Origin: Acidobacteriota bacterium
GTDB taxonomy: Bacteria > Acidobacteriota > Vicinamibacteria > Vicinamibacterales > UBA2999
Reading direction: 5' to 3'
DNA: 64,000 nt
Assembly (NCBI GenBank): GCA_018000455.1
Contig: JAGNJW010000021.1
Coordinates: forward strand, 1 to 64,000
Shown: piece by piece, positions 1-8,347 of the stretch
Layout: every line of letters begins with the position of its first letter
Position numbering within the stretch: position 1 is the stretch's first letter
Position numbers and translations under genes: made by a program
The notes under the pieces: generated by a model
Seen by the model: only the letters and a program-made list of their open reading frames with translations
What the model was told of the DNA's origin: nothing
Databases searched by the model: none

Positions 1-10
1 AGTACCAGTC

Positions 11-25
11 GCGGGCCTAGCCCGC
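11..25. terminator. short GC hairpin upstream of tdk
   Basis: GCGGGC, three bases, then GCCCGC form a perfect 6-bp stem. It could end the gene lying off the left edge, but no T-run follows, so it is only a possible terminator. Confidence 0.25.
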
Positions 26-47
26 TCACACTCGCGATGCAGTCGTC

Positions 48-644
48 ATGGACGTCGTTCGCGCCGCCAGCCAGGGCTGGATCGAAGTCATCGTCGGCAG
101 CATGTTCAGCGGCAAGAGCGAGGAGCTCATCCGCCGCGTGCGGCGGGCGCAGATCGCGCGCCAGCGGGTGCAGATCTTCAAGCCCGCCGTCGACCTGCGC
201 TACGCCGAGGATCACATCGTGTCGCACAGCGATCTGAAGATCGAAGCCGAACCGGCAGCGTCGGCGGCGGATCTGCTCGCCCGGGTTCGGCCCGACACCG
301 AGGTGGTGGGCGTCGACGAAGGACAGTTCTTCGACGCCGCGCTGCCGGCAGCGTGCGTCGAGCTGGCCGAGCGCGGCCTGCGCGTCATCGTCGCTGGCCT
401 CGATCAGGACTATCTCGGCCGGCCGTTCGAGCCGATGCCGCACCTGCTGGCGATTGCCGAGTTCATCACCAAGACGCGGGCGATCTGCGTCGTGTGCGGG
501 AACCCCGCGAATCACACGCAGCGTCTGGTGCACAATGCCGACCGCGTGCTGCTCGGCGCGCACGGCACCTACGAGGCACGCTGCCGCCGCTGTTTCGACC
601 CGACGCTCTCGCGCCGGGCCGAGGCCATCCCGCCCGCCAATTGA
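48..644 (+). CDS. tdk: thymidine kinase
   Basis: Type II thymidine kinase, 198 aa, the usual length for the family. It phosphorylates thymidine to dTMP in the cytoplasm for nucleotide salvage. The P-loop GSMFSGKS is near residues 17-24, the acidic Walker B-like segment [10 protein letters not shown] near 85-94, and two CxxC pairs (CVVC, CRRC) in the C-terminal third form the structural zinc site. The ATG at 48 leaves a short N-terminal extension before the conserved [13 protein letters not shown] block. It is the first complete gene in the window. Confidence 0.95.
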   Translation: MDVVRAASQGWIEVIVGSMFSGKSEELIRRVRRAQIARQRVQIFKPAVDLRYAEDHIVSHSDLKIEAEPAASAADLLARVRPDTEVVGVDEGQFFDAALPAACVELAERGLRVIVAGLDQDYLGRPFEPMPHLLAIAEFITKTRAICVVCGNPANHTQRLVHNADRVLLGAHGTYEARCRRCFDPTLSRRAEAIPPAN

Positions 645-675
645 CGGGGGCGCGCAGCATGGGCAGAATCGGCCT

Positions 676-1239
676 GTGACGCTCGTCGACCTGCTACCGC
701 AGGTCCTGTTCGTGCTCGGGCTGGGATTTCTCGTGGCCAACATCCGCGCCGTGGTCGATCTGGCGCGCTGGGCCCGCCGCAAGCCCGGCGCCTTGGTCGT
801 GTGGCGGCCGCCAAAGCCCCCGTTCTACGCCATGAGCCTGGCCATCGGCGGCGCGATGGGCTGCCTGCTGCTCTCGGCGCTGTTCGTGCCGCGGCCGTTC
901 CCGGCCCTGTTCGGCGAGCTCATGATGTTCATCTACTACGCGGTGGTCGTGCCGCTGACGGCCAGAATCGCGCGCGGCCTCTACGTCGACGGCATCTGGG
1001 CCGATTCCGGCTTCATGCCCTACGATCAGATCGGCGGCCTGCGCTGGCAGGAAGGCGAGTCGACCATCCTGGTGGTGGCCTCCCGGCTGCGGACGCTGGC
1101 CCGACGGCTACCCGTACCCGGCCCGCGTCTGGGCGAAGTGCGCCGCCTGCTCAGGGAGAAGATCGCCGAGCACGCCATCGACATCGAGTCGGGTCCGGGC
1201 CTCCACCTGGGGGGGCACGACGCCCGGAACGATGTCTAG
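676..1239 (+). CDS. hypothetical membrane protein, DUF5673-like
   Basis: About 187 aa from a GTG start just after tdk; an in-frame ATG at 454 is unlikely because it lies deep inside tdk. Three hydrophobic segments (about residues 5-22, 50-68, 75-95) precede a soluble tail with GIWADSGFMPYDQIGGLRWQ and an amphipathic end. This layout (membrane segments, then a 'colder' cytoplasmic domain describing a W-E-containing strand) resembles DUF5673-type proteins. That family link is from memory and tentative. No function can be assigned. Confidence 0.6.
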   Translation: MTLVDLLPQVLFVLGLGFLVANIRAVVDLARWARRKPGALVVWRPPKPPFYAMSLAIGGAMGCLLLSALFVPRPFPALFGELMMFIYYAVVVPLTARIARGLYVDGIWADSGFMPYDQIGGLRWQEGESTILVVASRLRTLARRLPVPGPRLGEVRRLLREKIAEHAIDIESGPGLHLGGHDARNDV

Positions 1240-1383
1240 CGGCGGCAGGTTCTTGTCCCTGGACGGCTGAGGTGGCGGCCGGCCAGGCACCCCGAGTCCG
1301 GCTGCCCGCTAATGCACGAGACGTGACGGACCGATAGCCCCCTGTGCCGAGCCTCCGTGTCGGAGGCGTCACGGGAGGCTTCA

Positions 1384-2256
1384 ATGGCCGCGCGTCCAAC
1401 CTGGAAGGGGTTCCTCAAGGTCAGCCTGGTGACGATCCCGGTGCGGGTCTATCCAGCGACCGAGTCGGCCGCGACCATCTCGTTCAACCAGCTCCACGAG
1501 GAGTGCCAGACGCGCATCCAGCAGAAGAAGTGGTGCCCGTCCTGCGAGCGCGACGTCACCAGCGCCGAGATCGTCAAGGGCTACGAGTTCGAGAAGGGGC
1601 ACTGGGTGGTCGTCGCCGACGACGACATCGCCAAGGTCAAGACCGAATCGACCAAGGTCATCAACCTGGTGCAGTTCGCCAGCGACGACGAGATCGACCC
1701 GATGTACGTCGACAAGGCCTACTACCTGGCGCCCGAAGGGCCGATGGCCGGCGACGCCTACGCGGTGATGCGTGACGGCATGAAGGGGAAAGCCGGCATC
1801 GGCAAGGTCGCCATCCACGGCCGCGAGTACCTGGTGGCCGTCAAGCCGCACAAGCAGGGCCTCGTGATGTACACGCTGCATCACGCCGCCGAGATTCGCA
1901 CCATCGACCAGATCGACGAACTGCGCGACGTGCGCGGCAAGGTCTCACCGGCCGAGGCGAAGCTGGCGCAGCAGGTGATTGCCAGCTACGAAGGGCCGCT
2001 CGATCTCACGACCTACACCGACGAGTACCAGGCCGGCCTGCGGGCGCTCATCGACGCCAAGATCGCCGGCGAGGAAGTGGTCGTCGCCAAGGAAGAGGCC
2101 GCGCCCAAGGTGATCGACCTGATGGAGGCGCTGCGCCGGAGTCTCGATCAGGTGAGCGCGGGCCGCAAGTCGACCGCCAAGGCCGCCGAGCCCGTCAAGG
2201 CTGCCGGCAAGACCGTGGGCCCGAAGGCCGTCGCGAAGAAACGGAAGGCGTCGTAG
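1384..2256 (+). CDS. ku: Ku protein (bacterial NHEJ)
   Basis: 290 aa, single-domain bacterial Ku, which forms a ring homodimer on double-strand DNA ends and recruits ligase D. The N-terminus ARPTWKGFLKVSLVTIPVRVYPAT and the CPSCERDV zinc-like motif are typical, and the tail after about residue 255 is lysine/alanine-rich as in many bacterial Ku proteins. The ATG at 1384 is preferred over the upstream GTG at 1357 because GGAGG lies 6-7 bases before it. No ligD is in the window. It is followed by a convergent gene. Confidence 0.95.
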   Translation: MAARPTWKGFLKVSLVTIPVRVYPATESAATISFNQLHEECQTRIQQKKWCPSCERDVTSAEIVKGYEFEKGHWVVVADDDIAKVKTESTKVINLVQFASDDEIDPMYVDKAYYLAPEGPMAGDAYAVMRDGMKGKAGIGKVAIHGREYLVAVKPHKQGLVMYTLHHAAEIRTIDQIDELRDVRGKVSPAEAKLAQQVIASYEGPLDLTTYTDEYQAGLRALIDAKIAGEEVVVAKEEAAPKVIDLMEALRRSLDQVSAGRKSTAKAAEPVKAAGKTVGPKAVAKKRKAS

Positions 2257-2301
2257 TGGCGACCGAGCAGCGCAAGGTCGTGTGGGCCTGAGGGCCCGGC
2301 G

Positions 2302-3072
2302 CTACCGCAGCAACCAGCCCAGAAGCCCCAGCCCCGTGGCCGTCGGATCGCGCAGCCAGTCGGGCGGCGTCAGCCACACGAAGGCGAGAATCGTCACCAC
2401 CCAGACGTCGTAGTGGATCGTCGCCCGTTCGTCGCGCCAGAAGAAGTAGCGTGAAAACAGGCCGCCCACCCCGTCGGTCGACGGCATCGGCAGGTGGTTC
2501 AGCACGAGATAGGTGTAGTGGATCCGGTTGGCCACCGTCACGATGGCCAGTGTCAGAATGACCCACAGCACGGCGGCCATGCGATCGGTGAAGGCGCCGA
2601 TCATGAACAGCACGATGCGCTCGGGCCGTTCCATGAATCCCACCTTGCATTTCTCGATCAGACTCTCGGCGCGGGCGCGCGCGTAGCTGGTCATGATCGA
2701 GAAGATGAGGGCGGCGGTGGCCACCAGCACGTAGCCTTCACGGCCGAGCGACGAGTACAGCCAGATGAGGCCGGTGAAGAGCGCCAGATCGGAGAACCGG
2801 TCGAGCGTCGAATCCCAGAAGGCGCCGAACTCCGACTGCTTGCCGGTGAGGTGCGCCACTTTGCCGTCGATGAAATCGAAGATATTGGCGCCGATCATGA
2901 TGAGGCCGGCCAGCACGAAACGATCGAGGGCCAGCGCCCAGGCGGCGGCGATGTTGACGAGGACGCCGACGAGCGTCAGGACGTTGGGGTGAATCCCGAG
3001 GGCGACGCTCGCGTTGATGATGAGGCGCAAGGGAAACATGCACGCCGCACCGATGAATCCCGTGAAAGTCAT
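2302..3072 (-). CDS. CDP-alcohol phosphatidyltransferase family membrane protein
   Basis: 256 aa integral membrane enzyme of the CDP-alcohol phosphotransferase family, which makes phospholipid head-group or related phosphodiester products. The signature spans residues 66-91: D66..D69-G70..A73, then G83...D87...D91, so all four metal/catalytic aspartates are present. The residue after A73 is His where the family signature has Arg. Several hydrophobic segments follow. The exact substrate (glycerol phosphate, inositol phosphate, serine) cannot be read from the sequence. It is divergent from uvrC, with only 24 bp between starts. Confidence 0.85.
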   Translation of the reverse strand: MTFTGFIGAACMFPLRLIINASVALGIHPNVLTLVGVLVNIAAAWALALDRFVLAGLIMIGANIFDFIDGKVAHLTGKQSEFGAFWDSTLDRFSDLALFTGLIWLYSSLGREGYVLVATAALIFSIMTSYARARAESLIEKCKVGFMERPERIVLFMIGAFTDRMAAVLWVILTLAIVTVANRIHYTYLVLNHLPMPSTDGVGGLFSRYFFWRDERATIHYDVWVVTILAFVWLTPPDWLRDPTATGLGLLGWLLR

Positions 3073-3076
3073 TGGG

Positions 3077-3082
3077 TAGAAT
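3077..3082 (+). promoter_or_regulatory. -10 box of uvrC
   Basis: TAGAAT ends 14 bases before the uvrC ATG, so the transcript would have a leader of only about 7 nt. There is no obvious -35 box and no Shine-Dalgarno sequence. Confidence 0.45.
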
Positions 3083-3096
3083 CAGAAGCGTAGCGC

Positions 3097-4917
3097 ATGG
3101 CCATTCAGGATCTCAAGGAACAGATCGCGCGTCTGCCCGAGCAGCCCGGGGTCTACCTGTATGCCAACCGGGCCGGCGACACCATCTACGTGGGCAAGGC
3201 CCGGTCGCTCCGCGACCGGGTGCGGAGCTACCTGGCCGCCCGTGGCAGCAGCCCCAAGACCGATGCCCTGCTCGACGACGTGACGTCGCTCGAGGTCATC
3301 GTCACCGATTCGGTGGTCGAGGCCCTGGCCCTCGAGAACAACCTGGTCAAGCAGCGCGCCCCCCGCTACAACATCCTGCTGCGCGACGACAAGAGCTACC
3401 CGTATCTGCGATTGACGCTCAGCGAGGCGTTTCCGCGCGTGCTGGTGGCGCGCCAGGTCGCCCGCGATGGCGACCTCTACGCCGGCCCGTTCCTGCCGGC
3501 CTCGCTCGCCCGGCGCACCATTGGCCTGGGACACAAGCTGTTCGGGCTGCGGTCGTGCAACGAAGTCATCACCGGCAAGCGGCCGCGACCGTGTCTGGAA
3601 TACGACATCAAGCGATGCCTGGCGCCCTGTGTGGACAGCGTGTGCTCGCCGGAACGCTACCAGCAGGCGGTGGAGGACATGCGGCTGCTGCTCGAAGGCC
3701 GGGTCGACGAACTGGTGGCCGACCTGCAGGGTCGGATGCTGGCCGCCGCCGCGGCCGAGCGCTTCGAGGAGGCGGCCGAGCGCCGCGACGCCATGCGTGT
3801 CGTGCAGGCGGTCGGTGCGCGACAGCAGAAGATGGCGACGCCGGCCTTCGGCGATCGCGATGTGTTCGGCGTCGCCGTGGGCCCGGCCGGTGCCGTCATC
3901 CAGGTGTTTCTCGTGCGCCGGGGCCGGGTGGTCGAGCGGGTGACGCTCAAGGGCTCGGCCGCGGATGGCGCCGAAGGCGCCGGCGCCCTGGTGGCCGCCG
4001 CCCTGCAGCAGTTCTACGGCCTGCAGGACCCGCCGCGCGAGATCGACCTGCCGGGGCCCATCGATGACGCCGACGTCGCCGAGGCGTGGCTGTCGTCGCG
4101 GGCCGGACGCCGGGTCGTGCTGCTCGTGCCCCAACGCGGCGATCGCAAGCGCCTCGTCGACCTGGCCACCCGCAATGCCGAGCTCGCCGTGCGCGCGGCC
4201 GCCGAACCCGGTGGCGACACCTTCGCCGCCCTCGATGGCTTGCGCCAGGCGCTGGCGCTCCCGGCGCTGCCGCGTCGCATCGAGTGCATCGATATCTCCA
4301 CGCTGCAGGGCAGCGAGACCGTGGCCTCGGTTGTCGTGTGCGAGGACGGCCGGATGGCGAAGGGGGAGTATCGGAAGTACCGGGTTTCGGGCCCCGAACC
4401 CCGATTTCTGAACGACTTGGCCGCCATGGCGCACGTCGTGCAGCGGCGCTTCGCCAAGGTCGTCGAGGCCGGCGGACCGTTTCCCGACCTGCTGGTCATC
4501 GACGGCGGCCGTGGCCAGCTCGACGCGGCCTACGGCGCACTCGAAGGGCTCGGCCTGGCGAATCTGGTCGCCGTCGGCCTCGCCAAGCGAGAGGAACTCG
4601 TCGTGACGCGTGATGCCGCGCTGCCGGTGGCATTCGCGCGCACCAGCCCAGCCCTTCGCCTCCTCCAGCAGGTCCGCGACGAGGCGCACCGCGTCGCCGT
4701 GACCTTCCATCGCCAGGCGCGATCGCAGCGGGATTTTGCGTCCGATCTCGACCACGTGCCCGGCATCGGCGCCAGGCGGCGGCGCGCGCTGCTGACCCGG
4801 TTCGGCAGCCTGGCCGGGGTGCGTCGGGCGACCCGTGAAGATCTCGTGCCGGTGGTCGGGCAGCGCAGCGCCGACGCCGTGCTGACGCACTTCGCTCGCG
4901 GGGCGCCGTCCAACTGA
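3097..4917 (+). CDS. uvrC: excinuclease ABC subunit C
   Basis: 606 aa, full length for UvrC, the dual-incision nuclease of nucleotide excision repair working with UvrA and UvrB. Domains in order: GIY-YIG nuclease (about residues 15-95, with PGVYLY and TIYVGKA), a cysteine-bearing segment near 160-185, a UVR motif that binds UvrB (about 195-235), the RNase H-like endonuclease domain (about 380-530, with the DISTLQGSETVASVV and VIDGGRGQL motifs), and C-terminal helix-hairpin-helix repeats (VPGIGARRRRALLTRFGSL). The start is ATG 3097, directly downstream of a -10 box. Confidence 0.97.
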   Translation: MAIQDLKEQIARLPEQPGVYLYANRAGDTIYVGKARSLRDRVRSYLAARGSSPKTDALLDDVTSLEVIVTDSVVEALALENNLVKQRAPRYNILLRDDKSYPYLRLTLSEAFPRVLVARQVARDGDLYAGPFLPASLARRTIGLGHKLFGLRSCNEVITGKRPRPCLEYDIKRCLAPCVDSVCSPERYQQAVEDMRLLLEGRVDELVADLQGRMLAAAAAERFEEAAERRDAMRVVQAVGARQQKMATPAFGDRDVFGVAVGPAGAVIQVFLVRRGRVVERVTLKGSAADGAEGAGALVAAALQQFYGLQDPPREIDLPGPIDDADVAEAWLSSRAGRRVVLLVPQRGDRKRLVDLATRNAELAVRAAAEPGGDTFAALDGLRQALALPALPRRIECIDISTLQGSETVASVVVCEDGRMAKGEYRKYRVSGPEPRFLNDLAAMAHVVQRRFAKVVEAGGPFPDLLVIDGGRGQLDAAYGALEGLGLANLVAVGLAKREELVVTRDAALPVAFARTSPALRLLQQVRDEAHRVAVTFHRQARSQRDFASDLDHVPGIGARRRRALLTRFGSLAGVRRATREDLVPVVGQRSADAVLTHFARGAPSN

Positions 4918-4941
4918 TACGCCCGGGGCGCCCGGCGCCTG

Positions 4942-4950
4942 TGGTACGCT
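4942..4950 (+). promoter_or_regulatory. extended -10 of the M50 protease gene
   Basis: TGGTACGCT is a TG-n-TANNNT extended -10. It ends 8 bases before the TTG at 4959, so transcription would begin almost on that codon. Confidence 0.4.
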
Positions 4951-4958
4951 TGAGCGCT

Positions 4959-5594
4959 TTGGCGGACCTCGATTTCCTGCAGATCGGTCTTCTGCTGGCC
5001 GTGCTGATTGCCTCCCTCTCGGTGCACGAGGCGGCGCACGCCTGGGCCGCCGACCGTCTCGGCGACCCGACGGCACGGCGGCTCGGCCGGCTGTCGCTCA
5101 ATCCGCTCGTGCACATCGATCCGATCGGCACGGTGCTGTTTCCGCTGGTGGCCATCGCGACCGGCGTGCCGCTCATCGGCTGGGCCAAGCCGGTGCCCGT
5201 CGACATGCGTAACCTGCAGGCTCCACGCCGCGATTTCGCGCTGGTGGCGGCGGCCGGGCCGGCGAGCAATCTCGTCATGGCCGCCGGCGCGGCGGCGACC
5301 TTCACGGCGATGGCCGCCCTGGGCGACGAATCTGGGGGCGTCCGCTACGCCCTCGTCGTGGCGCTCTTCAACGCCGTCCTCATCAACGTGCTCCTGGCGG
5401 TGTTCAATCTGATCCCGGTGCCGCCGCTCGACGGCGGCAACATCCTGATCGGGGTGCTGCCGGCGTCGATGGTCGGCGTGGTTGAACGGATCCGTCCCTA
5501 CGGCATCCTGGTGCTCTACGGTCTGATGTTTTCCGGGGCGCTGGCGCGGATCATCTATCCGGTGCAGAACGCCCTCGTGGGTTGGCTGCTGTGA
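4959..5594 (+). CDS. site-2 protease family (M50) zinc metalloprotease
   Basis: About 211 aa multi-pass membrane metalloprotease of the S2P/M50 group that cleaves substrates within the membrane. The zinc motif HEAAH is in the first hydrophobic helix, and the second signature, NLIPVPPLDGG, carries the third metal ligand Asp. This is the compact form without a PDZ domain. Start choice: TTG 4959 sits just past a promoter-like box. GTG 4941 and TTG 4950 are also in frame but overlap that box. It lies between uvrC and trpS and overlaps the trpS start by 4 bp (GTGA). Confidence 0.85.
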   Translation: MADLDFLQIGLLLAVLIASLSVHEAAHAWAADRLGDPTARRLGRLSLNPLVHIDPIGTVLFPLVAIATGVPLIGWAKPVPVDMRNLQAPRRDFALVAAAGPASNLVMAAGAAATFTAMAALGDESGGVRYALVVALFNAVLINVLLAVFNLIPVPPLDGGNILIGVLPASMVGVVERIRPYGILVLYGLMFSGALARIIYPVQNALVGWLL

Positions 5595-6583
5595 CGACCA
5601 AGCGCGTGGTGTCGGGGATGCGCCCGACGGGACGACTACACCTCGGGCACCTGGTGGGGGCCCTCGACAACTGGGTCGCGCTGCAGCGCGACTACGACTG
5701 CTACTACTTCGTGGCCGACTGGCACGCGCTCACGAGCCACTTCCTCGAGACGTCGGAACTCGTCGCCAACGCCATCGACAACGTGGCCGACTGGATCGGC
5801 TGCGGCATCGATCCGGAGCGGAGCACGATCTTCGCCCAGTCGCTGGTGCCCGAGCACGCCGAACTGTATCTGCTGTTGCAGATGGTCACGCCGATTCCGT
5901 GGCTGGAACGTGTGCCCACCTACAAAGAGTTGACCGAACAGCTGGTCGATCGCGACTTGAGCAGCATCGGCTTCCTCGGCTATCCGCTTCTGCAGACGGC
6001 CGATGTCATCATCTACGACGCCAATGTCGTGCCGGTCGGCGAAGATCAGGTGCCGCACCTCGAGCTGTCGCGGGAAGTGGTGCGCCGCTTCAACCACATC
6101 TACGGCGAGGTCTTCGTCGAGCCGCAGTCACTGCTCACGCCCACGCCGCGCCTGCCGGGTCTCGACAACCGGAAGATGAGCAAGAGCTACGGCAACACCA
6201 TCGATCTCTCGGACGACGCGGCCGCGGTCGTGAAGAAGGTCCGTCAGATGTACACCGATCCGAAGCGCGTGCGGGCCGACATCCCGGGCACCGTCGAAGG
6301 CAATCCGGTGTTCACCTACCACGACGCGTTCAACTCCGATAGCGCCGAAGTCGAGGACTTGAAGGCACGCTACCGCGCTGGCACCGTCGGCGATGTCGAG
6401 GTCAAGACCAAGCTGGCCGCGGCGGTCAACGCGCGGCTCGAGCCGATTCGCGAGCGGCGGGCGCGGGCCCTGGCGCGGCCAGGCTACCTGCGCGAGGTCG
6501 TGATGGAGGGGTCGAAGAAGGCACGGGCGGGGGCCGTCGAGACCATGACCCGGGTCCGCCAGGCGGTGAAGCTTGTCTACTGA
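5591..6583 (+). CDS. trpS: tryptophan--tRNA ligase
   Basis: 330 aa class Ic aminoacyl-tRNA synthetase that charges tRNA-Trp. The HIGH-equivalent MRPTGRLHLGHLVGAL is at the N-terminus and KMSKS is intact (NRKMSKSYGNTI, about residue 197). The GTG at 5591 overlaps the stop of the protease gene as GTGA and places the catalytic motif at the usual distance from the N-terminus. A TTG three codons upstream is possible. The end overlaps the scpA start. Confidence 0.96.
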   Translation: MTTKRVVSGMRPTGRLHLGHLVGALDNWVALQRDYDCYYFVADWHALTSHFLETSELVANAIDNVADWIGCGIDPERSTIFAQSLVPEHAELYLLLQMVTPIPWLERVPTYKELTEQLVDRDLSSIGFLGYPLLQTADVIIYDANVVPVGEDQVPHLELSREVVRRFNHIYGEVFVEPQSLLTPTPRLPGLDNRKMSKSYGNTIDLSDDAAAVVKKVRQMYTDPKRVRADIPGTVEGNPVFTYHDAFNSDSAEVEDLKARYRAGTVGDVEVKTKLAAAVNARLEPIRERRARALARPGYLREVVMEGSKKARAGAVETMTRVRQAVKLVY

Positions 6584-7532
6584 CGGCGGCTCGCGCGACG
6601 CCGGCTTCGAGTCGCAGCTCGAGTCGATTCCGCTGCGCCTCGAGACCTTCGAAGGACCGCTCGACCTGCTGCTCCACCTCATCAAGAAGAACGAGGTGAA
6701 CATCTACGACATCCCGATTGCGCTCATCACCGAGCAGTACCTCAATTACCTCGGTCTGATGCAGGAGCTCAACCTGGATCTCGCCAGCGAGTTCCTGGTC
6801 ACGGCTGCGACGCTCATCCACATCAAGAGTCGCCAGTTGCTGCCGCGACCGGAGGCCACCTCCGACGAGACCGGCGACGAGCTCGATCCGCGTGACGCCC
6901 TGGTGCAACGCTTGCTCGATCACCAGCGCTTCAAGGCGGCCGCTGAACTCCTGCACGAGCGTGAGACGCTGCGCAACGCGCAGTGGACCAGGCCTGACGC
7001 GCGCGTCGAGGCCCTCGCCGGCGAGGACGTCGAGGCCGAGCTCGACGTCGACCTGTTCGGCCTGTTGGCGGCCTTTCGTCGGGTGCTCGAACGGGCCAAG
7101 TTGCCGCCGACGGTGCCGCTGCCGCCGGCGGAGATCTCGATCGAGACCCGGATCGAGCAGCTGCTCGAACGGCTGTCCGAGCATGAGGCTTGCGGATTCG
7201 ACGACCTGTTCGACGACGTGGCGTCGCGCGGCGACCTCATCGTGACGTTTCTGGCGCTGCTCGAGATGGTGCGACTCAAGCTGGTGCGGGCGTTCCAGCA
7301 GGGCGGCGGCGCCATTCGCATCTACAGGCGGGCGCGGCCGACCGATGCCCCACATCCGATTCACGATCCCGAAGACGAGTACAAGGCCCACCATCGCGAC
7401 GCCGGCAGCGACGTGCCGCCTCCGTCGGCCGTGCGGCTCGGCGACGACCCCGTTCCGGCGGACGACAGCGCCAGCGACGATGACCTCGATGACGATGACG
7501 ACGACGAAGACGAAGACGAGGACGAGGAGTGA
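6573..7532 (+). CDS. scpA: segregation and condensation protein A
   Basis: 319 aa kleisin subunit of the SMC-ScpAB condensin-like complex. The N-terminal block FEGPLDLLLHLIKKNEVNIYDIPIALITEQYL binds the SMC neck, and the C-terminal winged-helix region near residues 190-250 binds the SMC cap. After about residue 255 there is an extra tail ending in a nearly pure Asp/Glu run, which makes the protein about 60 aa longer than typical ScpA. The TTG start at 6573 overlaps trpS by 11 bp; no better start is in frame. Confidence 0.95.
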   Translation: MSTDGGSRDAGFESQLESIPLRLETFEGPLDLLLHLIKKNEVNIYDIPIALITEQYLNYLGLMQELNLDLASEFLVTAATLIHIKSRQLLPRPEATSDETGDELDPRDALVQRLLDHQRFKAAAELLHERETLRNAQWTRPDARVEALAGEDVEAELDVDLFGLLAAFRRVLERAKLPPTVPLPPAEISIETRIEQLLERLSEHEACGFDDLFDDVASRGDLIVTFLALLEMVRLKLVRAFQQGGGAIRIYRRARPTDAPHPIHDPEDEYKAHHRDAGSDVPPPSAVRLGDDPVPADDSASDDDLDDDDDDEDEDEDEE

Positions 7533-8344
7533 TGAGCGACGAGATGCCGGACGATCCTGGCGCTGACGCGGCGGACGCGATGTCCGCCCCGGCGCCTGAC
7601 CAGCCCGCCCCGGGCGTCGACACGGCCGGGGCCGAGTCGATGGCCGAGGCGGCCGGGGATGATGGCGCGCCTGCCCTTGGCAACGTCGAGCACGGCCAGG
7701 CCGCCCGCCCGTCGATGGACGGGCGCCAGCTCGAAGCGATCGTCGAGGCCCTGGTCTTCGCCTCGCCCGAACCGCTGACGGCGAAAATGCTGTTCAAGCT
7801 GCTGGCCGACGAGCCCAGAGACGACGTCCAGGCGGCACTGGATCGCCTGATCGCGCGTTACGAGCATCCCGGCGGACTGCATCTGGCGCAGGTGGCCGGC
7901 GGCTACCAGATTACGACCCGGCCCGAGCTGCACGACTGGGTGCGCCGTCTCTTTCACGAGCGCAGCGCGCAGAAGCTGTCGGTGGCGGCGCTCGAGACGC
8001 TGTCGGTCGTTGCCTACCGGCAGCCGGTGACGGCAGCCGAGGTGAATGAGATTCGCGCCGTCAACGCCTCGGGCGTGCTCTCCACTCTGCTCGAGCGGCA
8101 TCTCATCAAGATCGTCGGACGCAAGAACGTGGTCGGCCGGCCGTTCCTCTACGGCACCACGAAGGAGTTCCTGATCCGCTTCGGGCTGAAAGACCTGGCC
8201 GATCTGCCGAACATGCAGGACATGGTGCAGGCGCTCGGCTTCGATCCGCCGGCACTGCTCATGGAGCGGCCGGTGACCGACGAGATGCTGCCGCTCGAGG
8301 AAGGGGACGTGCCGGTGGCGTCGCCCGGCGCCGAAGAGGCGTAG
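7532..8344 (+). CDS. scpB: segregation and condensation protein B
   Basis: 270 aa partner of ScpA in the condensin complex, composed of two winged-helix domains (about residues 65-140 and 145-225, with LEAIVEALVFASPEPLT and VVAYRQPVTAAEVNEIR). The first 60 residues are an Asp/Ala/Pro-rich low-complexity leader. The ATG overlaps the scpA stop by one base, so the two genes are translationally coupled. It converges with rluB, with 3 bp between the stops. Confidence 0.95.
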   Translation: MSDEMPDDPGADAADAMSAPAPDQPAPGVDTAGAESMAEAAGDDGAPALGNVEHGQAARPSMDGRQLEAIVEALVFASPEPLTAKMLFKLLADEPRDDVQAALDRLIARYEHPGGLHLAQVAGGYQITTRPELHDWVRRLFHERSAQKLSVAALETLSVVAYRQPVTAAEVNEIRAVNASGVLSTLLERHLIKIVGRKNVVGRPFLYGTTKEFLIRFGLKDLADLPNMQDMVQALGFDPPALLMERPVTDEMLPLEEGDVPVASPGAEEA

Positions 8345-8347
8345 GGG

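Noticed and set aside
3082..5076. 664-aa open frame on the minus strand opposite uvrC
   Set aside because: GC-rich third positions leave the antisense frame free of stops; uvrC fits its family fully, and the antisense protein has no domain.
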